A stretch of 34,713 nucleotides of DNA from Streptomyces longispororuber (GTDB lineage Bacteria; Actinomycetota; Actinomycetes; Streptomycetales; Streptomycetaceae): contig NZ_JAMOLN010000106.1 of NCBI RefSeq assembly GCF_024448165.1, forward strand, positions 1-34,713, given 5' to 3'. Every line of letters begins with the position of its first letter. Positions within the stretch are counted from its first letter, which is position 1. Position numbers and translations under genes: made by a program. Positions 1 through 8,441 of the stretch are shown piece by piece. The notes below the pieces were generated by a model. That model saw nothing but the letters and a program-made list of their open reading frames with translations, was not told where the DNA came from and searched no databases.

Positions 1-1011
1 CGCTCCCTGCTGCCGGGCCGCGTCGGCTTCGGCACCGCCCCGCTGGGCAACATGTTCCGCGCCATCCCCGACGACGAGGCCGCCGCCACCGTGCAGGCCG
101 CCTGGGACCAGGGCATCCGCTACTACGACACCGCGCCGCTCTACGGCGCGGGCCTCGCGGAGATCCGGCTCGGCGACGTCCTCGCCGACAAGCCGCGCGA
201 CGAGTACGTCCTGTCCACCAAGGTCGGGCGGATCATCCTCGACGAGGTCGAGGACCCCACGAGCCGTGAACTCGGCGAGAAGGGCGCCCTGTTCGAGCAC
301 GGCCGCCCCAACAAGATGGTCAACGACTACAGCGCCGACGCCACGCTCCGTTCCGTCGAGGACAGCCTGAAGCGCCTGAAGACCGACCGCCTCGACATCG
401 TCTGGGTCCACGACATCGCCCAGGACTTCTACGGCGACGCATGGGTCGGCGTGTACGAGAGCGCCCGCACCGGCGCGTTCCGCGCCCTGACCCGGCTGCG
501 TGAGGAGGGCGTCATCAAGGCCTGGGGCCTCGGCGTCAACAAGGTCGAGCCGCTGGAGATGACCCTCGACCTGGACGAGCCGCGGCCCGACGCCTTCCTG
601 CTCGCCGGCCGCTACACCCTGCTCGACCACGGGCGGTCCCTCCAGCGACTGCTGCCCGCGGCCGCCGAGCAGGGCGTCGACCTCGTCGTCGGCGGCCCCT
701 ACAGCTCCGGGATCCTCGCCGGCGGCAGCCACTTCGAGTACGCCGAGGCACCGGCGCACATCGTGGAGAAGGTCGGCCGCATCAAGGCGCTGGCGCAGGA
801 GCACGGCATCGGCATCAAGTCCGCCGCGATCCAGTTCGTCCTGGCCCACCCGGCCGTCGCCGCCGTCATCCCCGGCGCCTCGCGGCCCGGCCGCATCGCC
901 GAGGACCTCGCCGCCGCGGCCCAGGACATCCCGTACGCCTTCTGGAAGGCCCTGCGCGACCAGAAGATCATCGCGCACGACGCGCCGGTCCCCGTGCAGG
1001 ACGCCGCCTGA
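1..1011 (+). CDS. Aldo/keto reductase, D-threo-aldose 1-dehydrogenase (L-fucose dehydrogenase)-like; 5' end outside window
   Basis: The frame is open from base 1 and an internal ATG lies at 52, so the true start is probably upstream. The opening residues GFGTAPLGNMF, the YYDTAPLYG stretch (catalytic Asp and Tyr), STKVGR (catalytic Lys) and WVHD (His) give the aldo/keto reductase tetrad in order. The C-terminal segment VIPGASRPGRI is the usual NAD(P)-binding region. The sequence style is that of the D-threo-aldose/L-fucose dehydrogenase and pyridoxal 4-dehydrogenase group, cytoplasmic enzymes that oxidise a sugar or aldehyde with NAD(P)+. Its stop overlaps the start of the next gene by one base (TGATG), so the two are probably co-translated. 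L-fucose as substrate is inferred partly from the GH95 gene nearby and is not proven by the sequence. Confidence 0.85.
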   Translation, partial: RSLLPGRVGFGTAPLGNMFRAIPDDEAAATVQAAWDQGIRYYDTAPLYGAGLAEIRLGDVLADKPRDEYVLSTKVGRIILDEVEDPTSRELGEKGALFEHGRPNKMVNDYSADATLRSVEDSLKRLKTDRLDIVWVHDIAQDFYGDAWVGVYESARTGAFRALTRLREEGVIKAWGLGVNKVEPLEMTLDLDEPRPDAFLLAGRYTLLDHGRSLQRLLPAAAEQGVDLVVGGPYSSGILAGGSHFEYAEAPAHIVEKVGRIKALAQEHGIGIKSAAIQFVLAHPAVAAVIPGASRPGRIAEDLAAAAQDIPYAFWKALRDQKIIAHDAPVPVQDAA

Positions 1012-1463
1012 TGAGCACCGGACCCACCACGGCCCCGGCCGAGGTCTCGACCACGGTCACGCTGGACCTGACGCACCCCGCCGACGACGTCTGGGAGCTC
1101 ATCGGCGGCTTCGGGTCGCTGCCCGACTGGCTTCCGTACATCACGGAGAGCCTCCTCGACCGCGGCGGCCGGCTGCGCACCCTGACGAACGCCGACGGCG
1201 ACGTCATCGTCGAGCGCCTGGAGACCTACGACGCGGCGGCCCGCAGCTACGGCTACTCCATCGCGCAGGCTCCCTTCCCCGTCACGGGCTACCGCTCCAC
1301 CCTCCGGGTCGTCGACCGGGGTGACGGCGGCTCCCGCGTGGAGTGGTCGGGCGCGTTCACCCCGCGCGGTGTCACGGACGACGAGGCGATCGCCCTGTTC
1401 GAGGGCATCTACCGGGACGGTCTGGCCGCGCTGGCCGACACGCTCGCACGCCCCCGCGCCTGA
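1011..1463 (+). CDS. SRPBCC (START/Bet v1-like) family protein, polyketide cyclase/dehydrase type
   Basis: This 150-residue protein has the SRPBCC pattern. An N-terminal beta strand (STTVTLDLTHPADDVWELIGGFG) is followed by a short helix with the PDWLPYI motif, then beta strands with Leu/Val alternation (GGRLRTL, DVIVERLETYD, YGYSIAQAPFPVTGYRSTLRV, SRVEWSGAF) and a long C-terminal helix ending in LADTLARPRA. The family folds into a helix-grip cavity that binds small hydrophobic ligands; many members near oxidoreductases have no known reaction. The start overlaps the stop of the aldo/keto reductase, so the pair forms one unit. It has no signal peptide and is likely cytoplasmic. The ligand cannot be read from the sequence. 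Confidence 0.82.
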   Translation: MSTGPTTAPAEVSTTVTLDLTHPADDVWELIGGFGSLPDWLPYITESLLDRGGRLRTLTNADGDVIVERLETYDAAARSYGYSIAQAPFPVTGYRSTLRVVDRGDGGSRVEWSGAFTPRGVTDDEAIALFEGIYRDGLAALADTLARPRA

Positions 1464-1475
1464 GCGAGAGCCGTC

Positions 1476-1517
1476 ACGACGGAGTCCCTGGCCCGATCGG
1501 GCCAGGGACTCCGTCGT
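1476..1517. terminator. Bidirectional intrinsic terminator with 19-bp perfect stem
   Basis: Arms 1476-1494 and 1499-1517 are perfect reverse complements around a GATC loop. The hairpin starts 13 bases after the SRPBCC stop and ends directly against the stop codon of the convergent SGNH gene, so it can serve both strands. There is no long U tract, which is common for actinomycete terminators. Confidence 0.9.
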
Positions 1518-2789
1518 TCACGCGTGCAGGCTGCGCAGGTCCACGGCGTCCGCCAGGGCGCGCATCCCCGCGTCGTCGGGATGGATGTGGTCGCCCGAGT
1601 CGTAGTCGGGGTTGAGGGCCGCGGGATCGGCCGGGTCGCGCAGGGCGCGGTCGAAGTCGACGACGTCGTCGAAGGCTCCGCCGGTACGGATCCAGTGGTT
1701 GACGTCCTGCCGGATCGCCTCGGCGGCCGGGCTGTAATAGCCGTTGCCCTTGTCCGGCATCAGGGTCGCTCCGATGACGCGGACGTGGGCGCGGTGGGCC
1801 TCGTCGATCAGCGTGCGATAGCCGTCGATGAGGTGCTGGGCGGTGAGGGGCGCTCCGTCCGGTCCGGCGTTGTTGCCGATGTCGTTGATGCCCTCGAAGA
1901 GGATCACGTCCTTGACGCCTGGCTGACCGAGGGCGTCGTGCCGGAAGCGCTTCAGGGCGCTCACGCCCTGCCAGAGGTTGGGCACGTCGGTCAGGACACG
2001 GTTGCCGCCGATGCCGGCGTCGACGACGCTGAGCCGCTGCGGGCCGCGGCCCGCGGCGAGGCGCACCGCGAGGAGGTCGGGCCAGCGGGTGTAGGTGCCG
2101 GTCGAGGAGTGGTAGCCGTCGGTGATGGAGTCACCGAACGCGACGACGGTGCCCTTCGCGGTCGACGGCACGACGTCGAGGCCCGCGAGGTAGTACCAGG
2201 ACGTCGTGGTCGCCGTGAACGCCTCGGGGCTGTCGTCGGCGGTGTGGTCCCCGGCGGCCACGTAGGTCGTGTCGAAGGCGTCCGAGTGCCAGGTCGACGT
2301 GCCGGTCGGGCCGGGCAGGTGGAGGCTGACGAGCAGGTTCTGTCCGGCGCCGACCGTCATGGGGACGGCGTCGCTCACCACCTCCGCCCCCGCGTCGACG
2401 GTCGGCCGCCCGGAGCCACCGAAGGTGACGCGGTGGCTCGTGCCGGGTTTCGCCGCGCCGCCGCTCGCCTGCACGGCGACGTCCACGGCGTCGACGCGCA
2501 GCGGCTCCGGGCTGTAGCGGTTGGACAGGGTGATGCGGGGCTGCGAGCCGGCGACGCTGCTGTGCACCACCATGCGGAGCGTCGTGTCGGTGAACGACGG
2601 GCCGCCCGTGGTCATGCTCGGCGACCATGCGGCGACCCGCCGTCCGGTGGCGTCGGGCGCCGCGGCGGCGGGCGGGGCGATGGCCAGGCCGAGCGCCAGG
2701 AGCATGCCGAGCAACGGCGCGAGGGCTCTGGCGCCCCCTCGTCGTCCGTTCGCTGAACGGCGGTCGGTCCCGCCAGGTCGTCGATTCAT
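1518..2789 (-). CDS. Secreted SGNH/GDSL hydrolase (probable carbohydrate esterase)
   Basis: The protein has 423 residues. A basic N-terminus is followed by a hydrophobic stretch and an AAAA cleavage region near residue 44, so it is probably secreted. Residues of about 50-205 form a beta-rich N-terminal domain. The SGNH core follows: GDSITDG (Ser221), AGIGGN (block II Gly near 261), EGIND (Asn302) and D400-H-I-H403 as the Asp-x-x-His pair. Family members remove acyl groups, often acetyl, from polysaccharides or lipids. The ATG follows the stop of the GH95 gene with no gap (TGAATG), so translation is coupled. It is the last gene of the ROK-transporter-glycosidase unit, which suggests it deacylates the same glycan. 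The exact ester is unknown. Confidence 0.85.
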   Translation of the reverse strand: MNRRPGGTDRRSANGRRGGARALAPLLGMLLALGLAIAPPAAAAPDATGRRVAAWSPSMTTGGPSFTDTTLRMVVHSSVAGSQPRITLSNRYSPEPLRVDAVDVAVQASGGAAKPGTSHRVTFGGSGRPTVDAGAEVVSDAVPMTVGAGQNLLVSLHLPGPTGTSTWHSDAFDTTYVAAGDHTADDSPEAFTATTTSWYYLAGLDVVPSTAKGTVVAFGDSITDGYHSSTGTYTRWPDLLAVRLAAGRGPQRLSVVDAGIGGNRVLTDVPNLWQGVSALKRFRHDALGQPGVKDVILFEGINDIGNNAGPDGAPLTAQHLIDGYRTLIDEAHRAHVRVIGATLMPDKGNGYYSPAAEAIRQDVNHWIRTGGAFDDVVDFDRALRDPADPAALNPDYDSGDHIHPDDAGMRALADAVDLRSLHA

Positions 2790-5159
2790 TCAGACCACCA
2801 GCTCGGTGAGTGCGACCGTCTCGCCGGGCTTCAGCGTCACGCGCGCACTGCGGCCGCCCGCCGTCACGGTGGTCGTGCCGCCCGCGGCACTGTGCAGGGA
2901 CACTGCCCTTACTCGGCCCCGCTCCCAGCTCATGTCGAGGGTGAACCCGCCCCGCGCGCCCGCCCCCTTGACGGAGCCGGCGGCCGCCCATGCGTCGGGC
3001 AGGGCGGGAAGCAGTTCGATGTGACCGGGCCGTGAGTAGACGAGCATCTCCAGCATGGCCGTCGGCGTGCCGAGGTTGGCGTCGATCTGGAAGATGGCGC
3101 GGGTGTCGGAGACCCGGTACATGTCGAAGAAGTTCATCGCGGTGCCGGTGTCGCCGCCCGCCCAGGGCTTCAGGTTGGTCAGCACCAGGTCGTAGGCGTT
3201 GTCGGCGTTCTTGAGCCGTGCCCAGCACGCGGCCCGCCAGGCGCACGCCCACCCGTAGCTCTCCATGCCGCGCGCGGTGAGCAGTTCGGTGGCGCCCTTG
3301 AGGATGACGGGGTCGCCGGCGTCCGGGCGGATCCGGTCGCCGGGGAAGAGGTTGATGAGCGGGGAGAGGTGGCGGTGCGTGGTCTCGCCGAGGTTGTCCT
3401 CGCTCATCCACTCCTCCAGCCAGCCGGTCTTCGGGCTGACGCGCGGCAGGTAGAGGCGTTCGCGGAGGGCGGCGACGGTCGTGGCGTGGGCGGTGTCGCG
3501 GCCCAGGGTGCGGCACGCCTCCTCGTAGTGGCCGAACAGGGACCACAGGAGTTCCTGGGTGTACGTGATGCCGCGGGCGTCCTGCGGACCGTGCTCGGGC
3601 GACCAGTCGTGGTCGTCGACGAGGACCTGGCGGCCGTCGACCGTGGTCTCGATCAGGCGTGCCTCCCAGAACTCGCAGGCGCCCTTCAGCAGGGGGTGGA
3701 TGCGGGCGAGGTAGGCCGCGTCCTGGGTGAACTCGTAGTGCTCGTAGAGGGATTCGCACAGCCAGGCGTTGCCGGCCGGGTGCCACCACCAGCCGAGGCC
3801 GCCGTACGGGTTGGTGGAGAACGCGACCGTCCAGCCGGCGACCTCGCCCGAGGTGTTGCGGTAGCGGTTGCGGGAGTCCTGGAACTTCTCCTGGGTGACC
3901 TTGCTCCAGGCGGGCAGCTGGGCCAGGCAGTAGTCGGCGAACGCGGTGAAGGTGTCGCTGTCACCGGCCCGGTCGGCGAGCCAGTAGTTCATCTGAATGT
4001 TGATGTCGGTGTGGTAGTCACCCATCCAGTCCGGGGTGTTGCCCTCCAGCCACACCCCTTGGAGGCCCATGGGCAGTCCGTCGCGCGAGCCGCACAGGGT
4101 GAGGTAGCGGCCGAACTGCAGGTAGCTCGCCTCCAGTTCGGGGTCCGGTGCCGCTCCGGCCGCGGCGCGCGCCTTGAGTCGCGACCAGGTGTCGAGCCGG
4201 CGCTGCCGCGAGGTCGAGGAGCCGAGGTCGAGGGTGAAGCGCTCATAGCGGGGCCGGTAGTCGGCGACATGGGTGTCGCGCAGGACGGTGCCCGCGTGTG
4301 CGGCCGCGGCCCGGGCCTTGGTCCGGGCGAGGTCCAGAGGGTCGGCGTCCGGGTCACGGAAGCCGGCGGCGTGGTCGGGGGCGTAGTCGGTGCCGCCACT
4401 GATGACGATCACGACCTCGGCGCAGTCCGTGAAGGTGACGCGCGATCCGCTCGCGGCGACTTCTCCGCCGCCCTGGCCTGCCGCGGCCGTGGCGGCGGCC
4501 GCGTAGCGCAGGCCGTTGCCGAGCGTCGCGGAGAACGAGGCGACGCGGCGGGCGGCGTCCGGGGTGGTCGACTCACCGTGGGTGCCGGACAGGGCGAGCG
4601 CTCCGGTGAGCTTGCCGCCGCCGCTCTGGCTGAGCCGGATGACGAAGGCGTCGTCGGGGGCGCTGACGAACATCTCCCGCGTGTAGCGGACCTTGCCCTT
4701 GGTGTACGCGGTGGTGACCAGGCCGTTGCTGAGGTCGAGGGTGCGCCGGTAGTCGGTGACGGCCGCGCGGTCGTGGCCCGGCATCATCAGGGTCGTCCGC
4801 GCGAGGAGGGTGAGGCTGCCGAAGTCGTCGCGCCCGTACGGGAGTTGTCCGTCCGAGTCGGGGGTGTCGTTGGCGCCACCCGTCCACATCGACGCGTCGG
4901 TGAGGTGGCAGATCTCGGCGGCCGGATCGCCGCCGACGAGGGCGCCGAGCCTGCCGTTGCCGAGCGGCAGACCCTGCTCGATGAGGAGCTCGTCGTCGGC
5001 GGGTTCGGGGTACCAGAGGGTGGTCGCCCTGGCGGCGGGGACGAGAGGGGAGCCGGCCGGGCGGCGTGGTGCGGCGTGGGCGCTGAAGGCGGGGACGCCG
5101 CTCAGGGCGAGGGCGGCGCCGAGTCCGAGGACGAAGCGGCGGGACGGTCCGGTGCTCAT
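2790..5159 (-). CDS. GH95 glycoside hydrolase, alpha-L-fucosidase-like, secreted
   Basis: The protein has 789 residues, about the usual GH95 size. The start is ATG 5159 with GGAAGGA about 11 bases upstream; the frame stays open further upstream but without a better start. The N-terminus has a twin-arginine signal (SRRFVLGLGAALALSG). The N-terminal beta domain begins LWYPEPADDELLIEQGLPLGNGRLGALVGGD, and the (alpha/alpha)6 barrel has GWAxAWRxAxWARL and the end motif FQIDANLG. From memory of Bifidobacterium AfcA, the catalytic residues there are Glu566, Asp766, Asn421 and Asn423. The likely equivalents here are Glu522 (DWSPE), Asp693 (FQID), and Asp385/Asn387 in HTDINIQMNYW. His383 matches the residue reported to favour fucose over L-galactose. 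Asp385 for Asn, and HRHLSPL for the usual HRHLSHL, are departures. It sits between GH27 and the SGNH gene and probably removes terminal L-fucose. Confidence 0.88.
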   Translation of the reverse strand: MSTGPSRRFVLGLGAALALSGVPAFSAHAAPRRPAGSPLVPAARATTLWYPEPADDELLIEQGLPLGNGRLGALVGGDPAAEICHLTDASMWTGGANDTPDSDGQLPYGRDDFGSLTLLARTTLMMPGHDRAAVTDYRRTLDLSNGLVTTAYTKGKVRYTREMFVSAPDDAFVIRLSQSGGGKLTGALALSGTHGESTTPDAARRVASFSATLGNGLRYAAAATAAAGQGGGEVAASGSRVTFTDCAEVVIVISGGTDYAPDHAAGFRDPDADPLDLARTKARAAAAHAGTVLRDTHVADYRPRYERFTLDLGSSTSRQRRLDTWSRLKARAAAGAAPDPELEASYLQFGRYLTLCGSRDGLPMGLQGVWLEGNTPDWMGDYHTDINIQMNYWLADRAGDSDTFTAFADYCLAQLPAWSKVTQEKFQDSRNRYRNTSGEVAGWTVAFSTNPYGGLGWWWHPAGNAWLCESLYEHYEFTQDAAYLARIHPLLKGACEFWEARLIETTVDGRQVLVDDHDWSPEHGPQDARGITYTQELLWSLFGHYEEACRTLGRDTAHATTVAALRERLYLPRVSPKTGWLEEWMSEDNLGETTHRHLSPLINLFPGDRIRPDAGDPVILKGATELLTARGMESYGWACAWRAACWARLKNADNAYDLVLTNLKPWAGGDTGTAMNFFDMYRVSDTRAIFQIDANLGTPTAMLEMLVYSRPGHIELLPALPDAWAAAGSVKGAGARGGFTLDMSWERGRVRAVSLHSAAGGTTTVTAGGRSARVTLKPGETVALTELVV

Positions 5160-5196
5160 GGGTGCGGGGATCCTTCCGTGCGGCGGCAAGGGAGGC

Positions 5197-5223
5197 CCGG
5201 CGCGGCGGCGACTGCCGCGCCGG
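5197..5223 (-). terminator. 10-bp inverted repeat between GH27 and GH95
   Basis: Arms 5197-5206 and 5214-5223 are perfect reverse complements with a 7-base loop. It lies 26 bases after the GH27 stop and 38 bases before the GH95 start on the same strand. It could be a partial terminator or an RNA-stabilising hairpin that sets the ratio of the two products. There is no U tract. Confidence 0.45.
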
Positions 5224-5248
5224 ACCGGAGGCGAGCGGGGACCGTCGG

Positions 5249-6580
5249 CTACGACAGCTTGATCAGGCGGGAGCCGTGCGCCGGCACGTTCGACGCGGTC
5301 CAACTGCGCTTGAACGAGCCGAGGTTCTCGCGCGCGACGACGTCCCGCAGCCGCTGCGGACCGTGCACGCCGAGGTCTTTGAAGTCCACGGTGATGGAGG
5401 CGGCCGACGAGCCCATGTTGTAGACGGCGAGGTAGGTGTCGCCGCCGACCTTCTTCGTCCACACCTGCGTGTCGCCGTCGCGCAGTTGCCTGGGCAGCAC
5501 GGCGGCCTGGTCGACGGCGATGACCTCGGGGTTGGTGAGGATGGCCCGGGCCTTGTCGTCGAGGAAGTAGATGTCGCCGCCCACGTACAGCGGGGCGGAC
5601 GCCATCGACCAGAAGGTCATCACCGACTGCCGCTCGGTGTCGTTGATGCCGTCCTGGAGGCCGCTGCCGGTGTTGTTGTTGATCGGCATGGAGTCGAGGT
5701 CGGCGAGGTAGTCGGGGGCGCGCACCTTGTCGAGCCACTTGGGCAGGTCGCTCCAGCGGTCGTCGACGGAGCTGGTCCAGCTGCTGGTGGTCTCGCAGTA
5801 GCACTCGACGTCGGTGTCGACGCGCACCCCGTTCGCGTAGGGCCGCAGTCCGTCGCCGGCCTCCAGTTCGACGGGCCAGGCGCTCGCGGTCAGCCACATC
5901 TTGCGGCCGCTGTGGTCGATGGCGGTGGACCATGCCTTGATGTCGGCAACGTTGTCCTTGGTCACGCCGTCGATCTTGATGAAGTCGACGCCCCAGGCGG
6001 CGAGCCGGGCGACGATGGAGTCGATGTAGTCCTGGGCGCACGGGTTGGAGTAGTCGATCTTCCAGCTGCCGCCCCACTTGTTGGTCGGGGTCAGCGGCTT
6101 GACCGCGATGTCCTGGGCGTGGCAGTCGGTGCCCAGGATCGGCGCGTTCTTGTCGTAGACCTCCTTCTCCAGGCCGGCCGCCCCGTACAGGCCGAGCTTG
6201 AGGCCCTTGCCGTGCGCGTAGTCGGCGATCGCGCCCATGCCGTTGGGGAAGCGGTCCTTGTCGGCGTCCGGGATGCCGTTGGCGTCCGAGTGGTAGGTCC
6301 AGTCGTAGGTGAAGTTCCAGCCGGCGTCGATGTTGAGGTACTTGTAGCCGGCCGAGGACAGCTTGCCGCTGAGCGCGTCGGCGGCGTTCCTGATGTTGCC
6401 CTCGTTCAGCCAGCGGGTGCCGTAGCCCTCGCGCGAGGACGATTCCACGCTCCAGCTGCTCCAGCCCATGAACGGCTTCACGTACGGGGTCTTGGCCTCG
6501 GCGGAGCCGGCGGACAGGGCGAGGGACAGGGGCAGTGTGCAGGCGGCGGCGAACGCCAGGGTGCGGGTGCGGGATCTCAC
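5249..6580 (-). CDS. GH27 alpha-galactosidase-type glycosidase, secreted
   Basis: The protein has 443 residues starting at GTG 6580, with GGAGG seven bases upstream. Residues 1-29 form a Sec-type signal peptide ending SAEA. The GH27 (beta/alpha)8 barrel shows MGWSSW, YLNIDAGW, GLKLGLYG, VDFIKIDG with Asp204 as the likely nucleophile, and RVDTD with Asp257 as the likely acid/base. SAPLYVGGD leads into a C-terminal beta-sandwich of about 80 residues. GH27 enzymes release alpha-D-galactose; relatives act on alpha-N-acetylgalactosamine or, in Streptomyces, on beta-L-arabinopyranose, so the sugar is not certain. There is no separate carbohydrate-binding module. It lies 39 bases downstream of the permease genes and upstream of GH95, within one unit. 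Confidence 0.9.
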   Translation of the reverse strand: MRSRTRTLAFAAACTLPLSLALSAGSAEAKTPYVKPFMGWSSWSVESSSREGYGTRWLNEGNIRNAADALSGKLSSAGYKYLNIDAGWNFTYDWTYHSDANGIPDADKDRFPNGMGAIADYAHGKGLKLGLYGAAGLEKEVYDKNAPILGTDCHAQDIAVKPLTPTNKWGGSWKIDYSNPCAQDYIDSIVARLAAWGVDFIKIDGVTKDNVADIKAWSTAIDHSGRKMWLTASAWPVELEAGDGLRPYANGVRVDTDVECYCETTSSWTSSVDDRWSDLPKWLDKVRAPDYLADLDSMPINNNTGSGLQDGINDTERQSVMTFWSMASAPLYVGGDIYFLDDKARAILTNPEVIAVDQAAVLPRQLRDGDTQVWTKKVGGDTYLAVYNMGSSAASITVDFKDLGVHGPQRLRDVVARENLGSFKRSWTASNVPAHGSRLIKLS

Positions 6581-6619
6581 GGAAGTGCCTCCAGACGGTG
6601 GGGAGTTACTACGGGTGAG

Positions 6620-7459
6620 CTACGACTTGAGACCGGACATCGCGATGCCCTGGACGATGTGGCGCTGCGCCACCAGGAACATCACCACGAGCGGCAGGAT
6701 CGCCACGACCGTCCCGGCGAACAGCTCGGGCAGGTTGACGGTCTGGGACGTGAGGAAGCTGGACAGGGCGATCTGCACGGTCCAGCTGCTGGGGTCCTGG
6801 CCGATCATCAGCGGCCACAGGAAGGAGTTCCACGCCTCGATGAAGGAGAGCGCGCCGAGCGAGGCGATCATCGTGGTCGAGTTGGGCAGGATGATCCGGC
6901 CGTACACGCCGAGGTAGCTGAGGCCGTCCAGGCGGCCCGCTTCCTCGATCTCGGCGGGGAAGGACAGGTAGAAGCTGCGGAAGAGGACCACGGCGAAGGC
7001 GTTGAACACGCCGGGCGCGATCAGCCCCCACATGGTGTTGACGCCGCCCAGGGAGCCGACGACGACGAACGTCGGCAGGAACGTGACGGCCTGCGGGATC
7101 ATCAGCGTGCCCACGATCACCGCGAGGACCGCGGAGCGTCCCGGTACCGCGATCCGGGCCAGGGCGTAGCCGGCCATCGAAGCGAACAGGGTGGACAGCG
7201 GTGCCGTGACGACGGCGATGACCAGGGAGTTGACGATCGAGCGGCCGAAGGGGCGCTCCGGGTTGTCGAAGAGCGAGCTGAAGTTGTCCCAGTTGAGCGC
7301 GGACGGCAGCCAGTGCCAATCGGTGGCGGTGACCTCGGGCGTGCTCATGAAGGCGTTGCGCAGCAGGACGTAGAACGGGATCAGGAAGACCGCGGCCAGC
7401 AGGCACAGCACGAGGTACGTGAGGGCGGAGCCGAGGGCGCCGCCTCGATATCGGTTCAT
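6620..7459 (-). CDS. Sugar ABC transporter permease, MalG type
   Basis: The protein has 279 residues and about six hydrophobic membrane segments, the first at roughly residues 10-33. The cytoplasmic loop EEAGRLDGLSYLGVYGRIILP is a good EAA motif, which contacts the ATPase. The ending VQGIAMSGLKS is typical of MalG-like inner-membrane subunits of CUT1 importers. It starts 4 bases after the stop of the other permease, so translation is coupled. No ATP-binding subunit is encoded nearby. The imported sugar is probably an oligosaccharide released by the GH27/GH95/GH36 enzymes, an inference from context. Confidence 0.93.
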   Translation of the reverse strand: MNRYRGGALGSALTYLVLCLLAAVFLIPFYVLLRNAFMSTPEVTATDWHWLPSALNWDNFSSLFDNPERPFGRSIVNSLVIAVVTAPLSTLFASMAGYALARIAVPGRSAVLAVIVGTLMIPQAVTFLPTFVVVGSLGGVNTMWGLIAPGVFNAFAVVLFRSFYLSFPAEIEEAGRLDGLSYLGVYGRIILPNSTTMIASLGALSFIEAWNSFLWPLMIGQDPSSWTVQIALSSFLTSQTVNLPELFAGTVVAILPLVVMFLVAQRHIVQGIAMSGLKS

Positions 7460-7463
7460 GGCT

Positions 7464-8435
7464 TCAGTCCTTGTCGCGGGCGAACCCGAGGATGCGCCCC
7501 TGCAGGAACGTGACCAGCACGATCAGCAGCGTCAGCAGGAACGCGCCGGCCGAGCCGACGCCGTAGTCCTGGTCCTGGAGGGCGACGCCGTACAGGTGCG
7601 TGAGCGGGGTGCGCACGGGCTCGCTGCCGAGCGAGGCGCCGGTGGAGAAGATCGCGTAGAACTCGTCGAAGGCCTGCAGCGCCGCGATGAACATCAGGAG
7701 CAGGATGGCGATGGAGGTGTTCCGCAGCATGGGGAAGGTGATGCTGCGGAAGGTGCGCCACGCTCCGGCGCCGTCCAACGAGGCGGCCTCGTAGAGGTGT
7801 TGAGGGATGGACTGGAGTCCGGCGATGAACAGGATCATGTAGAGGCCGACCTGGAGCCACAGGCGCAGGGTGACCAGGACGATCCAGTACAGGGGCGGGC
7901 TCTGGGTCTGGATCCACGGGGTGGGGTCGGCACCGAAGAGGGCGCCGAGGGTGTTGGCCAGGCCCGAGGGAACCCCGCTGAACAGGGCCATCTTCCAGAT
8001 CATCGCGGCGGCGACGTAGCTGACCGCGGCGGGGAGCAGGAACGCGGTGCGGAAGAAGGACCGGCCGCGCCTGACCCGGTTGACCAGGACGGCCAGGGCG
8101 AGCGAGGCGACGAAGGTGAGGGGGACGATGAGCGCGGTGAATCCCACGATCATCGTGAGCGAGTCGCGGAAACGTTCGTCGGCGAGAAGCTCCTGGTAGT
8201 TGTCGAGACCCACCCAATTGCCGAGGGCGATGGTGCGGCGGGCCTCGCTGAAGCTGAGCAGGAAGCTCCAGCCGATGGCGACGTAGCGGAACAGGCCGAG
8301 GCCGAGCAGCATCGGCGCGGTCAGGACGATGAACGCGAGGGCCTTGGACCGCCGTTCGGTCAGCCGCCGACGGCGTGGGGTCGCGGCGGACGCGGGGCGC
8401 GCCGCACTTCCCCGTAGGGGCGTGGTGACGGTCAT
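7464..8435 (-). CDS. Sugar ABC transporter permease, MalF type
   Basis: The protein has 323 residues. A basic N-terminus (TPRRRRLTERRSKA) is followed by the first membrane segment LAFIVLTAPMLLGLGLFRYVAIGWSF, with about six segments in total. The EAA loop is EAASLDGAGAWRTFRSITFPML. This is the MalF-like partner of a CUT1 heterodimer. It starts 6 bases after the binding-protein stop and ends 4 bases before the MalG-type gene, forming the usual binding protein-MalF-MalG order. The N-terminal 30 residues are proline- and arginine-rich and probably face the cytoplasm. Confidence 0.93.
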   Translation of the reverse strand: MTVTTPLRGSAARPASAATPRRRRLTERRSKALAFIVLTAPMLLGLGLFRYVAIGWSFLLSFSEARRTIALGNWVGLDNYQELLADERFRDSLTMIVGFTALIVPLTFVASLALAVLVNRVRRGRSFFRTAFLLPAAVSYVAAAMIWKMALFSGVPSGLANTLGALFGADPTPWIQTQSPPLYWIVLVTLRLWLQVGLYMILFIAGLQSIPQHLYEAASLDGAGAWRTFRSITFPMLRNTSIAILLLMFIAALQAFDEFYAIFSTGASLGSEPVRTPLTHLYGVALQDQDYGVGSAGAFLLTLLIVLVTFLQGRILGFARDKD

Positions 8436-8441
8436 GCCGGG

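Noticed and set aside
5160..6077. Upstream extension of the GH95 gene
   Set aside because: The sequence is Arg/Gln-rich shadow of GH27; the twin-arginine signal and ribosome site mark the start at 5159.
3369..7513. Very long plus-strand open frames opposite GH95, GH27 and permease genes
   Set aside because: They are shadows caused by high GC in the third codon position of the minus-strand genes; no family motif is present.
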